Assembly (NCBI RefSeq): GCF_900109035.1
Contig: NZ_FNYD01000001.1
Location: 124,001 to 188,000, forward strand
Direction: 5' to 3'
Length of the DNA stretch: 64,000 nt
Source: Cribrihabitans marinus
GTDB lineage: Bacteria > Pseudomonadota > Alphaproteobacteria > Rhodobacterales > Rhodobacteraceae
Under the pieces are notes generated by a model. The model was not told the DNA's origin. It saw nothing but the letters and a program-made list of their open reading frames with translations, and did no database searches. The translations under genes were made by a program, and so were the position numbers. Of the stretch, positions 17,617 through 27,620 are shown piece after piece; the stretch's first letter is position 1; the number at the start of each line of letters is the position of its first letter.

Positions 17617-17702
17617 CTTTCCCCTCCCCGATCACCTCCGGCAGACGTTGCGTGTTTGTTAACCTTTCCGCGTCAGTCTGACGGTCGGATGAGGAGGCTG
17701 CG

Positions 17703-18134
17703 ATGAGCAAATCCGACGTGCTGCGCGAATGGTATGACGAGGTTTGGGAGAACGGCAATCTGGACGCCATCGACCGGCTGTTCGCCCCCGATACAATGGC
17801 CGAGGGGTTGATCCCCGAGATGCAGGTCGGACCAGACGACTTCCGCGATTTCGTGACCGCGTTCCAGCAGCTGGTGGGCCCGATCCGGGTGGATCTGCCC
17901 AAAGTGGTCGAAAACGGCGACTGGCTGGCGGCGGTGATCCGCATCGAAACCTCACGCGCCGACACCGGCGCGCCGGTGGAACTGACCGGCCAGGTCATGG
18001 CGCGGGTGTGCGACGGCAAGATGGTCGAGGCCTACAACCAGGTGGATTTCATCTCGCTCTTCGAGCAGCTGGGCCAGTTTCCCCCCGACACCCTGCCCGT
18101 CAGCATGACCGGTCAGCGACTGGACTGGACCTGA
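17703..18134 (+). CDS. SnoaL-like / NTF2-like (ester cyclase family) protein
   Basis: A 143-residue single-domain protein of the NTF2-like cone fold. The start EWYDEVWENGNLDAIDRLFAPD and the end KMVEAYNQVDFISLFEQLG match the SnoaL-like polyketide cyclase/ester cyclase group. Most such small proteins have no known substrate. ATG follows GAGGAGGCTGCG. It stands alone between tmRNA and the ChrB-like gene. Confidence 0.82.
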   Translation: MSKSDVLREWYDEVWENGNLDAIDRLFAPDTMAEGLIPEMQVGPDDFRDFVTAFQQLVGPIRVDLPKVVENGDWLAAVIRIETSRADTGAPVELTGQVMARVCDGKMVEAYNQVDFISLFEQLGQFPPDTLPVSMTGQRLDWT

Positions 18135-18271
18135 GCGCGCCTGACCCGTGGACCGGGCAGCGCTTGACTCTGCCGGCCACGCAGGGTCCACTGCCCTGAT
18201 GGGGCCTCGCGAACGCCCCGTGAGGCGTCAGCCCAAGTTTCGCATGTTTCCGCACGAAGAGGACGCATGCC

Positions 18272-19087
18272 ATGGCTGCCCCAAATGAAATCACCGTTCC
18301 CCAACTACTGCGACGGATCGGCCTGCCCGATGCGCCGGTTATCGTGGACATCTCGATCGATCCCGATTTCGACGCCGACCCGTTCCTGATCCCGGGATCC
18401 TTCCGCCATCCCCATACCGACCTGCCCGGCCTCACGTCCCGCCTGGCCGGCCGCCCCTGCGCGGTCGTCTGCCAGAAGGGCCTCAAGCTCAGCCAGGGCC
18501 TTGCGGCCTGGCTGCGCAGCGACGGGATCGCGGCCGAATATCTGCAGGGCGGCAAGTATGCCTGGCGCGACCATGCCGGCGCGCCGCGCATCCCCGCCGC
18601 CGCCATCCCGGCCCACGTGGGCGGCAGCACGCTCTGGGTCACGCGGCACCGCCCCAAGATCGACCGCATCGCCTGTCCCTGGCTGATCCGCCGCTTCGTC
18701 GATCCCGGCGCGCGGTTCCTCTTCGTCTCGCCGGCGCAGGTCGAAGGCGTTGCGGACCGCTATGGAGCAACCCCCTTCGACATCGAGGGCACATTCTGGA
18801 GCCACCGCGGCGCGGATTGCACCTTCGACACCATGCTCGCGGAGTTTGGCCTGCGCACCACTCCGCTGGACCGGCTGGCCAAGGTTGTCCGCGCCGCGGA
18901 CACCAACCGGCATGACCTGGCGCCCGAGGCGGCCGGCCTGCTGGCGCTTTCGGTCGGGTTGTCGCGCCAGTTCCGCGACGACACCGAACAGCTTGCGGCC
19001 GGCATGGCGCTCTATGACGCGCTTTATCGCTGGGCGCGCGACGGACAGGGCGAAGGTCACGACTGGCCCGGCGACCGCGCGCCATGA
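18272..19087 (+). CDS. Rhodanese-like / ChrB-domain chromate resistance protein
   Basis: A 271-residue protein with two parts. Residues 10-110 form a rhodanese-like domain with the candidate active-site Cys67 in VVCQKGLKLSQG. Residues 120-265 form a ChrB C-terminal domain (WVTRHRPKIDRIACPWLIRRFVDP). ChrB acts as a chromate-responsive regulator or accessory protein; a role in chromate or sulfur-oxyanion response fits because chrA follows with an ATGA overlap (19084-19087). ATG at 18272 has AGAGGA upstream. Confidence 0.85.
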   Translation: MAAPNEITVPQLLRRIGLPDAPVIVDISIDPDFDADPFLIPGSFRHPHTDLPGLTSRLAGRPCAVVCQKGLKLSQGLAAWLRSDGIAAEYLQGGKYAWRDHAGAPRIPAAAIPAHVGGSTLWVTRHRPKIDRIACPWLIRRFVDPGARFLFVSPAQVEGVADRYGATPFDIEGTFWSHRGADCTFDTMLAEFGLRTTPLDRLAKVVRAADTNRHDLAPEAAGLLALSVGLSRQFRDDTEQLAAGMALYDALYRWARDGQGEGHDWPGDRAP

Positions 19088-20334
19088 CCCGCAGCCTGCG
19101 CCAGATCGCCCCGGCCTTTGCGCGGATCGGGCTGCTGTCCTTCGGCGGTCCGGCCGCGCAGATCTCGCTGATGCACCGCGAACTGGTCGAGACCCGGCGC
19201 TGGCTGGACGAAGAGAGCTTCCTGCGCGCGCTGTCGCTGTGCATGCTGCTGCCCGGTCCCGAGGCAATGCAGCTGGCCACCTATGCCGGCTGGCGGCTGC
19301 GCGGCGTCAGCGGCGGGTTGCTGGCCGGGCTGCTCTTCGTGTTGCCGGGGGCGCTGGTGATCGCGGCGCTGGTCGCGCTCTACGCGGCGTTCGGCACCTT
19401 GCCGCTGGTGCAATCGGCCTTTCTGGGCGTCAAGGCGGCGGTCATCGCCATCGTCCTGCACGCCCTGCGCAACCTGGCGCCCAAGGCGCTGACGGGCGCC
19501 GCCGCCTGGATCGTGGCGGGGCTGGCCTTCGTGGCGATCTTCGCGCTCGACCTGCCGTTTCCGCTGATCGTCGCGACGGCGGCGGCCTGGGGCTTTGCCA
19601 CGACGCAGGCGGGTGCCACACCGCCGGTCGCCATGCCGGCCGCGACGGGCCGGCCCATCGTCACGGCTGCGATCTGGTTGACGCTCTGGCTGGCCCCGCT
19701 GGCCGCGCTCAGCCTCTCGGGGCAGCGGCTGCTGGCCGAAATCGGCTGGTTCTTCGCCTGGCTCGCGGTGGTCACCTTCGGCGGCGCCTACGCGGTGTTG
19801 GCCTACATGACCCAGACCGTGGTCCAGCAATACCAGTGGATCAGCACCGCCCAGATGATCGACGCGCTGGGGCTGGCGGAAACCACGCCCGGGCCGCTGA
19901 TCCTGGTGACCCAGTTTGTCGCCATGCTGACCGGCCAGATCCAGGGCGGCGCGGGGCTGGCGCTGGCGGCCGGGGCGGTCGCGCTCTGGGCCACTTTCGT
20001 GCCCTGCTTCCTGTGGATCTTCCTGGCCGCGCCGCATCTGGATGGGCTGGCCCGCAGGCCGCGCCTGTCGGGGGCGCTCAAGGCGATCACGGCGGCGGTG
20101 GTGGGCGTCATCCTCAACCTGTCGCTGTGGTTCGCCCTCAACGTCCTGTTCCACCGGGTCGGCGAGGTCGAGATCGGCCCGGCCCGCCTGCCCTGGCCGG
20201 ATCCTTGTGCGCTGGACCCGCGCGCCCTGGCGCTGGCGGTGCTGGCGGCGGTGCTGCTGCTGGTTGCGCGGCGCGGTTTGGCCCAGACGCTTGCCCTGTG
20301 CGCCGCGGCGGGTGCGGCAAGTCATTTCATCTGA
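19084..20334 (+). CDS. chrA: Chromate transporter ChrA
   Basis: This 416-residue CHR-family carrier is of the long (two-module) type. Both halves carry the repeat signature: FARIGLLSFGGPAAQISLMH with LLPGPEAMQLATYAGW, then WLAVVTFGGAYAVLAYM with ALGLAETTPGPLILVTQFV. It exports chromate, probably as an anion antiporter, in the inner membrane. Its start overlaps the end of the ChrB-like gene by four bases (ATGA), so the two form an operon that ends at a hairpin just after the stop codon. Confidence 0.93.
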   Translation: MTRSLRQIAPAFARIGLLSFGGPAAQISLMHRELVETRRWLDEESFLRALSLCMLLPGPEAMQLATYAGWRLRGVSGGLLAGLLFVLPGALVIAALVALYAAFGTLPLVQSAFLGVKAAVIAIVLHALRNLAPKALTGAAAWIVAGLAFVAIFALDLPFPLIVATAAAWGFATTQAGATPPVAMPAATGRPIVTAAIWLTLWLAPLAALSLSGQRLLAEIGWFFAWLAVVTFGGAYAVLAYMTQTVVQQYQWISTAQMIDALGLAETTPGPLILVTQFVAMLTGQIQGGAGLALAAGAVALWATFVPCFLWIFLAAPHLDGLARRPRLSGALKAITAAVVGVILNLSLWFALNVLFHRVGEVEIGPARLPWPDPCALDPRALALAVLAAVLLLVARRGLAQTLALCAAAGAASHFI

Positions 20335-20341
20335 GGGATTC

Positions 20342-20364
20342 GCCCGCCGCGCGGGCTTTCGTTT
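20342..20364 (+). terminator. Terminator of the chrB-like/chrA operon
   Basis: GCCCG-CCGCG-CGGGC hairpin followed by TTTCGTTT, eight bases downstream of the chrA stop codon. A longer inverted repeat (GGGATTCG/CGAATCCC) surrounds it. Confidence 0.65.
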
Positions 20365-20410
20365 CGCTCCGAATCCCTTATGGTGAGGACAGACGAGTTC
20401 GAGGGCACCC

Positions 20411-20875
20411 ATGTCGCAGAGCATTGATTACGGCAACCTGATGCACACGGCCATGCGCGGCCTGATCAAGACCGTGCTTCGGGACGTGGCCGAGCGCGGC
20501 CTGCCCGGGGCGCACCATTTCTTCATCACCTTCGACACAACCCATCCGGGCGTCGAGATCGCGGACTGGCTGCGCGACCGCTATCCCGGCGAGATGACGG
20601 TGGTGATGCAGCACTGGTTCGAGAATCTCGACGTGGGCGAGGACGGATTCGCCATCACCCTCAACTTCGGCGATTCGCCCGAGCCGCTCTATATTCCGTT
20701 CAACGCGATCCGCACTTTCGTCGACCCCTCGGTCGAGTTCGGGCTGCGTTTCGAAACCGCGGAAGATGACGAAGACGGCGAGGATGTCGCCCCGGCGGCC
20801 GAACAGGACCACGCGCCCGAGACCGAGGGGCAGCCGGACGCCGAGGTCGTGTCGCTCGACAGTTTCCGGAAGTAG
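20411..20875 (+). CDS. sspB: SspB-family ClpXP adaptor protein
   Basis: A 154-residue alphaproteobacterial SspB. Residues 8-125 form the substrate-binding beta fold (HHFFITFDTTHPGVEI, VVMQHWFENL, DGFAITLNFGD, IPFNAIRTFVDPSVEFGL). An acidic linker and a short C-terminal tail, VVSLDSFRK, follow; such tails dock onto the ClpX N-domain. It delivers ssrA-tagged proteins to ClpXP. It lies about 2.8 kb from ssrA, the source of the tag. ATG follows GAGGGCACCC. Confidence 0.92.
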   Translation: MSQSIDYGNLMHTAMRGLIKTVLRDVAERGLPGAHHFFITFDTTHPGVEIADWLRDRYPGEMTVVMQHWFENLDVGEDGFAITLNFGDSPEPLYIPFNAIRTFVDPSVEFGLRFETAEDDEDGEDVAPAAEQDHAPETEGQPDAEVVSLDSFRK

Positions 20876-20899
20876 GGCAATTGGCGTCCCGGCGATGGA

Positions 20900-21457
20900 T
20901 TATTGCCGCTCGAGGAACGTCTCGACCGTGCGGGATATCTCACCATTGGCGACTCGGCTGAACCGGAGCGTGAGACCGCCATCGGCGAGGATCCGGTCGA
21001 ACTGCTGTAGCTCATAGCCGCCTTCGGGACTTACGAAGAGCGAATAGACCGTCAGCGTGTCGCCTGCGATCCGGCCCCAGACGAACGGCTCGCCCTGCAT
21101 CGGGTCCAGTTGCACGGCATGGCCGAACACGTTGCGCTGCATCGCGGCCGAGAAGATCCCGTCGCGATCGGTGGGCAGGAAGTCGATGGAAAAGGAGCTT
21201 TCCTTGATCCGGCCGTCTGTCTTGCGCGCCACCGTGGCCCAGCTGACGTTGAACCCGTCCTTTGTCTCGCTGATCGAGACCGACATGTCGCGCGGCTCGG
21301 TGGTTCCGTCGGCATTCACCAGTTCGGCCGACCCGGTATAGTCGCCGATGAACGGCGCGATCCCGGTCTCGGCTGCCACGGCGGCCCAGGCCATCGCGCA
21401 CCAGATCATCGCCGCCGTGGCCAGCCGCCTGAGGGAAATCGCATGGGTCGCGTGCAT
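20900..21457 (-). CDS. Conserved hypothetical periplasmic protein
   Basis: A 185-residue protein with a clear signal peptide ([21 protein letters not shown], cleavage near residue 29). The mature part is beta-rich, with [11 protein letters not shown] near its start and short strand-turn repeats, suggesting a lipocalin-like or calycin-like barrel, but no known domain is recognised. ATG follows GGAGTTTCCG. It is divergent from fumC and convergent with sspB; no functional clue comes from the neighbours. Confidence 0.78.
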   Translation of the reverse strand: MHATHAISLRRLATAAMIWCAMAWAAVAAETGIAPFIGDYTGSAELVNADGTTEPRDMSVSISETKDGFNVSWATVARKTDGRIKESSFSIDFLPTDRDGIFSAAMQRNVFGHAVQLDPMQGEPFVWGRIAGDTLTVYSLFVSPEGGYELQQFDRILADGGLTLRFSRVANGEISRTVETFLERQ

Positions 21458-21663
21458 CGGAAACTCCGGGTTCTGTTCTGCCGCACCATCTTACGCGCCG
21501 GCGCGCCGCCGACAAAGGCCAGATCGTCCGGCGCGCGGATTTGACCGGGGCGGCGGCTATACCAATGCGCCCGGGCCTTCTATGGTGCGCGAAACTGGCC
21601 GATTGCGCCACCCGCCCGCGCTGGTTAAACCGCATGCAACCGCATACCCAACGGAGTCACGCA

Positions 21664-23058
<1,395 letters not shown>

Positions 23059-23075
23059 ACCTGCTGTCAAGCTAT

Positions 23076-23102
23076 GGCCGCCCGGTGCCGAACCGGGCGG
23101 CC
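23076..23102 (+). terminator. Hairpin after fumC
   Basis: GGCCGCCCGGT-GCCGA-ACCGGGCGGCC, an 11-bp perfect stem 17 bases after the fumC stop. There is no U-run, so it may act as a weak terminator or as 3'-end protection. Confidence 0.55.
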
Positions 23103-23199
23103 ACGGCTGGGCAAACGCACGGTTTCCCCACGGCAGCGACACGAATTTGACAGGATTCCGGTCTAGCCGTCTTTGGTCAGACAAAGTGGAATGGGTGCG

Positions 23200-24222
23200 A
23201 TGCCGGTTACCGAGTATGAACTTTACTTGGCCAGTGATCTGGTCTTTTCCGGCGGGACGGTCCGCCTGGTGCCGGGCTATACCGGCGACAACGACGTCAT
23301 CCTGACCGTGACCGACGATGACAACGTTCTCGACGGCGACCTGAACCGGAATGAGGACGGCAACGACACCAACCAATTCGGATTTGCCGAATTCGCCGAT
23401 GGCAGTACGCTCGGCGGCCCCAACTTCAACGTCTATTCCGAAGAGCAATACACGCTGACCGCCCCCGGCAGCCCGACGATCACCCTCTATCGCATCGAGA
23501 TGGACTCAGATCCGTTCTCGCGGGCCGGAAACGGCGATCTGGTGGGGTATCTGCCGTCGCTGCCGCTGGAACCCGGGGTCACATACAGCTTCACCACCAG
23601 CAACACCGTGCCTTCGAACGATCCGACCTATACGGAACCCACCGGGGCGATCTGCTTTACCGGCGGCTGCCTGATCGAGACCGCGACCGGGCCGCGACCG
23701 GCCCGGGACCTGCGGGCCGGCGACTTGGTGCGCACCCGCGACAGTGGCTTGCAGCCGCTCAAATGGGTGTTCCGGCGCCAGGTCACGGCCGGGGAACTCC
23801 GCCACAGGCCCGATCTGCGCCCGATCCTGTTCGAGCCGGGCGCGCTGGGTCCGAACATGCCCGAACGGCGCAGCTGGCTCTCGCCGCAGCACCGGGTTCT
23901 CGCCCGTTCGGCCCATGCCGAGCTGCTGTTCGGCGAACCTGCGGTGCTGGCGCCCGCCAAGGGGCTGGTGAACGGGCGCTCCATCCGGGTCGACACGCCC
24001 CGCGACGGGGTGGACTACATCCATCTCCTGCTCGAGCGGCACGAAATCCTGTGCGCCGACGGCATCGAGGCCGAAAGTCTGGACCCTGGCGCCTGGGCCA
24101 TGCGGTCGATGACACCGCAGGCACGCCACGAATTGCAGAGCCTGTTTCCCTACCTCACCACCCACGGGTTTCACAGCTATCCCACCGTCTCGGTGCGCGA
24201 GGCCGGCATCCTGGCGCGCTGA
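23200..24222 (+). CDS. Hint (hedgehog/intein) domain-containing protein
   Basis: A 340-residue protein. Residues 1-150 are acidic, rich in Asp, Asn, Gly and Thr, with no recognised domain. Residues 152-320 form a Hint domain that opens with CFTGGCLIETATGPRPARDL (Cys152, the likely nucleophile), continues to WLSPQHRVLARS (block with His) and ends near a HEILCADGIEAESL strand. Such Hint proteins in Rhodobacteraceae are often secreted and may self-process, but no downstream splice partner is seen. ATG at 23191 is an alternative start. The gene is isolated. Confidence 0.82.
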   Translation: MPVTEYELYLASDLVFSGGTVRLVPGYTGDNDVILTVTDDDNVLDGDLNRNEDGNDTNQFGFAEFADGSTLGGPNFNVYSEEQYTLTAPGSPTITLYRIEMDSDPFSRAGNGDLVGYLPSLPLEPGVTYSFTTSNTVPSNDPTYTEPTGAICFTGGCLIETATGPRPARDLRAGDLVRTRDSGLQPLKWVFRRQVTAGELRHRPDLRPILFEPGALGPNMPERRSWLSPQHRVLARSAHAELLFGEPAVLAPAKGLVNGRSIRVDTPRDGVDYIHLLLERHEILCADGIEAESLDPGAWAMRSMTPQARHELQSLFPYLTTHGFHSYPTVSVREAGILAR

Positions 24223-24297
24223 CACCCGGGCTTGCCGCACCCCTGCCGGCGTCCTAGGATTCCCCAACCGGTTCGAGGGACCGCCAAGAGGATCCGC

Positions 24298-24474
24298 ATG
24301 GCCAAGGTGATCAATCTGCGCAAGGCGCGCAAAACCGCCGAACGGTCGGCGCGCAAGGCCCGCGCCGACAAGAACGCGGCAAAGCACGGCCGCAGCAAGG
24401 CCGGCAAATCGCTGGACAAGGCCCGTGCCGAAAAGGCCCGGCGCGATCTCGACGGGCACGAGATCGAGCCGTGA
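24298..24474 (+). CDS. DUF4169 family small basic protein
   Basis: A 58-residue, highly charged, Lys/Arg/Ala-rich helical protein starting MAKVINLRKARKTAER, the hallmark of DUF4169. It has no known function; the composition suggests nucleic-acid or ribosome association. ATG follows AAGAGGATCCGC. Its stop codon overlaps the GTG start of the next gene (GTGA), so it is translationally coupled to the RHH protein. Confidence 0.82.
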   Translation: MAKVINLRKARKTAERSARKARADKNAAKHGRSKAGKSLDKARAEKARRDLDGHEIEP

Positions 24475-24695
24475 GCGGCGCGCCGGTCAAACGATCGCTG
24501 ACGCTCAAGGGCCACCGCACCAGCGTCTCACTGGAAGACGAATTCTGGCAGGAATTCCGGCGGATCGCCCAAGAGAAAGACATTCCAATCAACGCTTTGG
24601 CAGCCGAAATTGATGTCGCCCGGGATCCCGGCACCGGGTTGGCTTCGGCCATCAGGGTCTATGTGCTGAACCGTGTGCGGCAGGCGCGGCCATGA
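24471..24695 (+). CDS. Ribbon-helix-helix domain-containing protein
   Basis: A 74-residue protein beginning at GTG 24471. The strand RTSVSLEDEFWQEF followed by two helices (RIAQEKDIPINALAAEI and LASAIRVYVLNRV) matches the RHH fold of a large alphaproteobacterial family. It could bind DNA as a dimer, but targets are unknown. It overlaps DUF4169 upstream (GTGA) and tag downstream (ATGA), so the three form a tightly coupled operon. Confidence 0.85.
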   Translation: MSGAPVKRSLTLKGHRTSVSLEDEFWQEFRRIAQEKDIPINALAAEIDVARDPGTGLASAIRVYVLNRVRQARP

Positions 24696-25303
24696 GCGCA
24701 ACGGTCACTGGCCCGGACGGGCGGCCACGCTGCGGCTGGTGCGGGACGATCCCGGAGTTCTTCGGCTACCACGACCGCGAATGGGGCTGGCCCGTGGCCG
24801 ATGATCGACGCCTCTTCGAGAAACTGTGCCTGGAGAGCTTTCAGTCGGGATTGAGCTGGCGCACCATCCTCAACAAGCGCCCCGCCTTCCGCGCCGCCTT
24901 TCATGGCTTCGACCCGCAGCGCGTCGCGGCGATGGATGCCTCGGATGTCGAGCGGTTGCTGCAGGACCGCGCCATCATCCGGCATCGCGGCAAGATCGAG
25001 GCGGTGATCGGCAACGCCCGGCGCCTGCCCGACCTGATCGCCCAGAACGGCTCCTTCGCCGCCTATGTCTGGCGGTATGAACCCGATCCGGCCATCCTGC
25101 CGGCGCCGCAAAGCCGGACGACCAGCCCCGAATCCGAGGCCATGGCCAAGGATCTCAAGGCGCGGGGCTGGCGCTTTGTCGGCCCGACCACGATCTTCGC
25201 CTTCATGCAGTCGATGGGCCTGATCAACGATCACGCGACCGGCTGCATTCTGCGCGCGCAGGTTTCGGCCGCGCGGCGGGACTTCGTGCGCCCCGCCCCC
25301 TGA
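24692..25303 (+). CDS. tag: DNA-3-methyladenine glycosylase I
   Basis: A 203-residue HhH-GPD-like glycosylase that removes 3-methyladenine from alkylated DNA. RCGWCGTIPEFFGYHDREWG holds the N-terminal zinc Cys and His; the C-terminal ligands are in NDHATGC. The catalytic pocket segment is ESFQSGLSWRTILNKR. ATG overlaps the RHH stop codon. It converges with the aldolase gene with only two bases between the stop codons and no terminator. Confidence 0.93.
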   Translation: MSATVTGPDGRPRCGWCGTIPEFFGYHDREWGWPVADDRRLFEKLCLESFQSGLSWRTILNKRPAFRAAFHGFDPQRVAAMDASDVERLLQDRAIIRHRGKIEAVIGNARRLPDLIAQNGSFAAYVWRYEPDPAILPAPQSRTTSPESEAMAKDLKARGWRFVGPTTIFAFMQSMGLINDHATGCILRAQVSAARRDFVRPAP

Positions 25304-25305
25304 CC

Positions 25306-26193
25306 TCAGACCGAGGCGCGGTGGATCTTGCCGATATTCGTGCTCAGGGCCTCGGCGAATTCGGCATCCGACATCTGCTTGGTCAACCCCTCGGTCAGCG
25401 CCCGCGAGAACGAGGCGGTCATCTTGTCGTTCCTGGCCAGAAGCGCGCAGGCCTCGTCGGTGGAATAGCCGCCCGACAGGGCCACGACCCGCAGGACGCG
25501 GGGATGATCGGCCAGTTCGTCGTAAAGCCCGGCCTCGTCGGGCAGAGTCAGCTTCAGCATGACCTCCTGCCCGGCGTCGAGCTCTTCAAGCTGACTGAGG
25601 ATCTCGTCGCGCAGCCGCGCCTCGGCCTCGGCCTTGGTCTGCGACTTGATGCTGACCTCGGGCTCGATGATCGGCACCAGCCCGGCGCCCAGCACCTTGC
25701 GGGCCTCGTCGAATTGCTGACCCACAACCGCGGCGATGCCCACCGCGTTGCATTCGTGGATCACCGAGCGTGCCTTGGTCCCGAAGATCCCCATCTCGGC
25801 GGCCCGCGCCAGGGTCGATCCCAGACCCGGAACCGGCTTCATCATCTGCACGCCGTCGGCCGTGTCCTCAAGCCCCTTGTCGGTCTTGAGAAACGGCACG
25901 ATCCCCTTCTGCGACCAGAGGTAGTCGGCGACCTTGCGCCCCTCGATCTCTTCGTCCAGCGTGCGTTCGAACAGGATGGCGCCGATCACCTTGTCGCGGT
26001 TGAACGCGTCGCACAGGATGATCCGCTCGCGCATCCGCTGCACCTCGGCGAACATCTCCTCGTCGGAGGAATAATCCGAGTCCCCGACACCGTAGAGCGC
26101 CAGCGCCTTGGGGGTCGATCCGCCGCTCTGGTCCAGCGCGGCGATGAAGCCCGCCCCGGTCTCGATCTGTTCGCGTTGGCTGGCCTTGGACAT
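25306..26193 (-). CDS. Fructose-bisphosphate aldolase class I
   Basis: A 295-residue class I (Schiff-base) aldolase of the bacterial short type, with FIAALDQSGGSTPKAL near the N-terminus and ALSGGYSTDEACALLARN near the C-terminus. It cleaves fructose 1,6-bisphosphate in glycolysis or makes it in gluconeogenesis. ATG at 26193 is chosen because GGGAG lies eight bases upstream and the sequence then starts MSKASQREQI. It stands alone between tag and the P450 gene. Confidence 0.9.
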   Translation of the reverse strand: MSKASQREQIETGAGFIAALDQSGGSTPKALALYGVGDSDYSSDEEMFAEVQRMRERIILCDAFNRDKVIGAILFERTLDEEIEGRKVADYLWSQKGIVPFLKTDKGLEDTADGVQMMKPVPGLGSTLARAAEMGIFGTKARSVIHECNAVGIAAVVGQQFDEARKVLGAGLVPIIEPEVSIKSQTKAEAEARLRDEILSQLEELDAGQEVMLKLTLPDEAGLYDELADHPRVLRVVALSGGYSTDEACALLARNDKMTASFSRALTEGLTKQMSDAEFAEALSTNIGKIHRASV

Positions 26194-26261
26194 GTCCGAC
26201 TCCCGTTCGTTGATTCCCGTTTGCCACCGCATACCGCAAGCCTCGGGTCGATGGTAGGTTG

Positions 26262-27620
26262 TTAGCGCTCAACCACGCGCAGCCAGATTCCGTCGCGCGC
26301 ACGCACCGTCAGATGCGCCACCGGCACCGGGGCGCGGCCGGGCACCGGTTCGAATCGGTAACGCCGCAGGAGCGTCGACAGGATCAGCACCGCCTCGGCC
26401 ATGGCAAAGCCCGCCCCGGGACAGACCCGCTTGCCCGCCGAGAACGGGATGAAGGCCTCGCGCTGGCACTGGCGGCCGTTTTCGGTCTGCCATCGCGCGG
26501 GGTCGAAGGCGTCGGGCCGGTCCCACAGCCGTTCATGGCGATGCAGGTGCCAGGGGCTCAGCACGATCTGCGCACCCCTCGGCACGTCCCGCCCGCGGAA
26601 GCGCTCGGGCCGTGTCGCCTCGCGCACCATCATCGGCACGGGCGGGTAGAGCCGCAGCGCCTCGCGGAACACGTCGCGGGTCATGCGCAGATGGGACAGC
26701 CCGGCAATGCCCTCCTCCTGCGCCGCTGCGGCCTCTGCGGCCTCTGCGGCCAGCCGGTCCTGCCAATCGGGGTAGAGCGCAAGAAGGTAGAGCGCCCAGG
26801 CCAGCGCCGAGGCGCTGGTCTCGTGCCCGGCCAGGAAAAAGATCGCCACCTGGTCGACCATCTCCGATGTCTCGAACCGCGCGCCCGTTTCCGGATCGGC
26901 GGTCGTCATGATCTTGGTCGCCAGGTCGTCCGGCGCGGTGCCGGCCGCGATCTCCGCCTGCCGGTCGGCCGTCAGCCGCCGGATCAGTGCGCGGATCTCC
27001 CCCGCGCTCCTGCGGGTCGCGCGGGAATGGAACCGCGGCATCCAGCGCGGCAGGGGCACAAAGGCCGCCAGGTTCAGGATCGGCTGCGCGCGTTGATGGG
27101 CGCGGAACCGGTCGAACACCTGCGCCGCGATCTCATGCTCGATCGGCACCGAGAACAGCGTGCGAAAGATCACGTCCGCCGTCGCGTGGCTCGTCACCTG
27201 CTCGATCTCGACCGCTTCACCGACCTTCCCGGCCAGCCGCGCGGCGCAGGCCTCGGCCGCGGCGCGCATGGCATCGTGGCTGTGCCGCAGGCGTCCGCCC
27301 TCGAAGGCCGGGTCGATGATCCGCCGCTGCCGGGCCCAGGTCGCGCCATTGCTGAGGAACACCGAGTTGCCCAGAAGCGGCCGCAGCCCCTCGCCGATCC
27401 TGTCGGACTTGGGAAATCGGTCGGTGCTGGCCCTGAGCACCTCCATCACCAGATCCGGCTGGTTGACCAGGTAGGAGCGGAACAGCGGCGTCCGGAACTC
27501 GGCCATCCAGGCGCGGTAGAGCCGCGCGGGCTGGGCCGACAGGATATCGCGCCGGAACAGCCGCAGATACCGCCAGAGCGAGACGCGATCGGGGCGCGGG
27601 TCGGGCTTGGGCGGCGTCAC
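26262..27620 (-). CDS. Cytochrome P450
   Basis: A 452-residue soluble bacterial P450. The oxygen-binding helix has AGHETS (264-269), the K helix EALR (320-323), and the heme loop FSAGKRVCPG (393-402) with Cys400 as the iron ligand. The substrate is unknown; the length and motifs resemble CYP4/CYP102-like hydroxylases rather than terpene P450s. GTG at 27620 overlaps the stop codon of the membrane hydrolase (GTGA), so translation is coupled. No ferredoxin or reductase gene is nearby. Confidence 0.92.
   Translation of the reverse strand: MTPPKPDPRPDRVSLWRYLRLFRRDILSAQPARLYRAWMAEFRTPLFRSYLVNQPDLVMEVLRASTDRFPKSDRIGEGLRPLLGNSVFLSNGATWARQRRIIDPAFEGGRLRHSHDAMRAAAEACAARLAGKVGEAVEIEQVTSHATADVIFRTLFSVPIEHEIAAQVFDRFRAHQRAQPILNLAAFVPLPRWMPRFHSRATRRSAGEIRALIRRLTADRQAEIAAGTAPDDLATKIMTTADPETGARFETSEMVDQVAIFFLAGHETSASALAWALYLLALYPDWQDRLAAEAAEAAAAQEEGIAGLSHLRMTRDVFREALRLYPPVPMMVREATRPERFRGRDVPRGAQIVLSPWHLHRHERLWDRPDAFDPARWQTENGRQCQREAFIPFSAGKRVCPGAGFAMAEAVLILSTLLRRYRFEPVPGRAPVPVAHLTVRARDGIWLRVVER

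Noticed and set aside
24255-24290. tRNA-like GGTTCGA sequence
   Set aside because: No acceptor, anticodon or D-arm pairing surrounds it; it lies in the DUF4169 leader.
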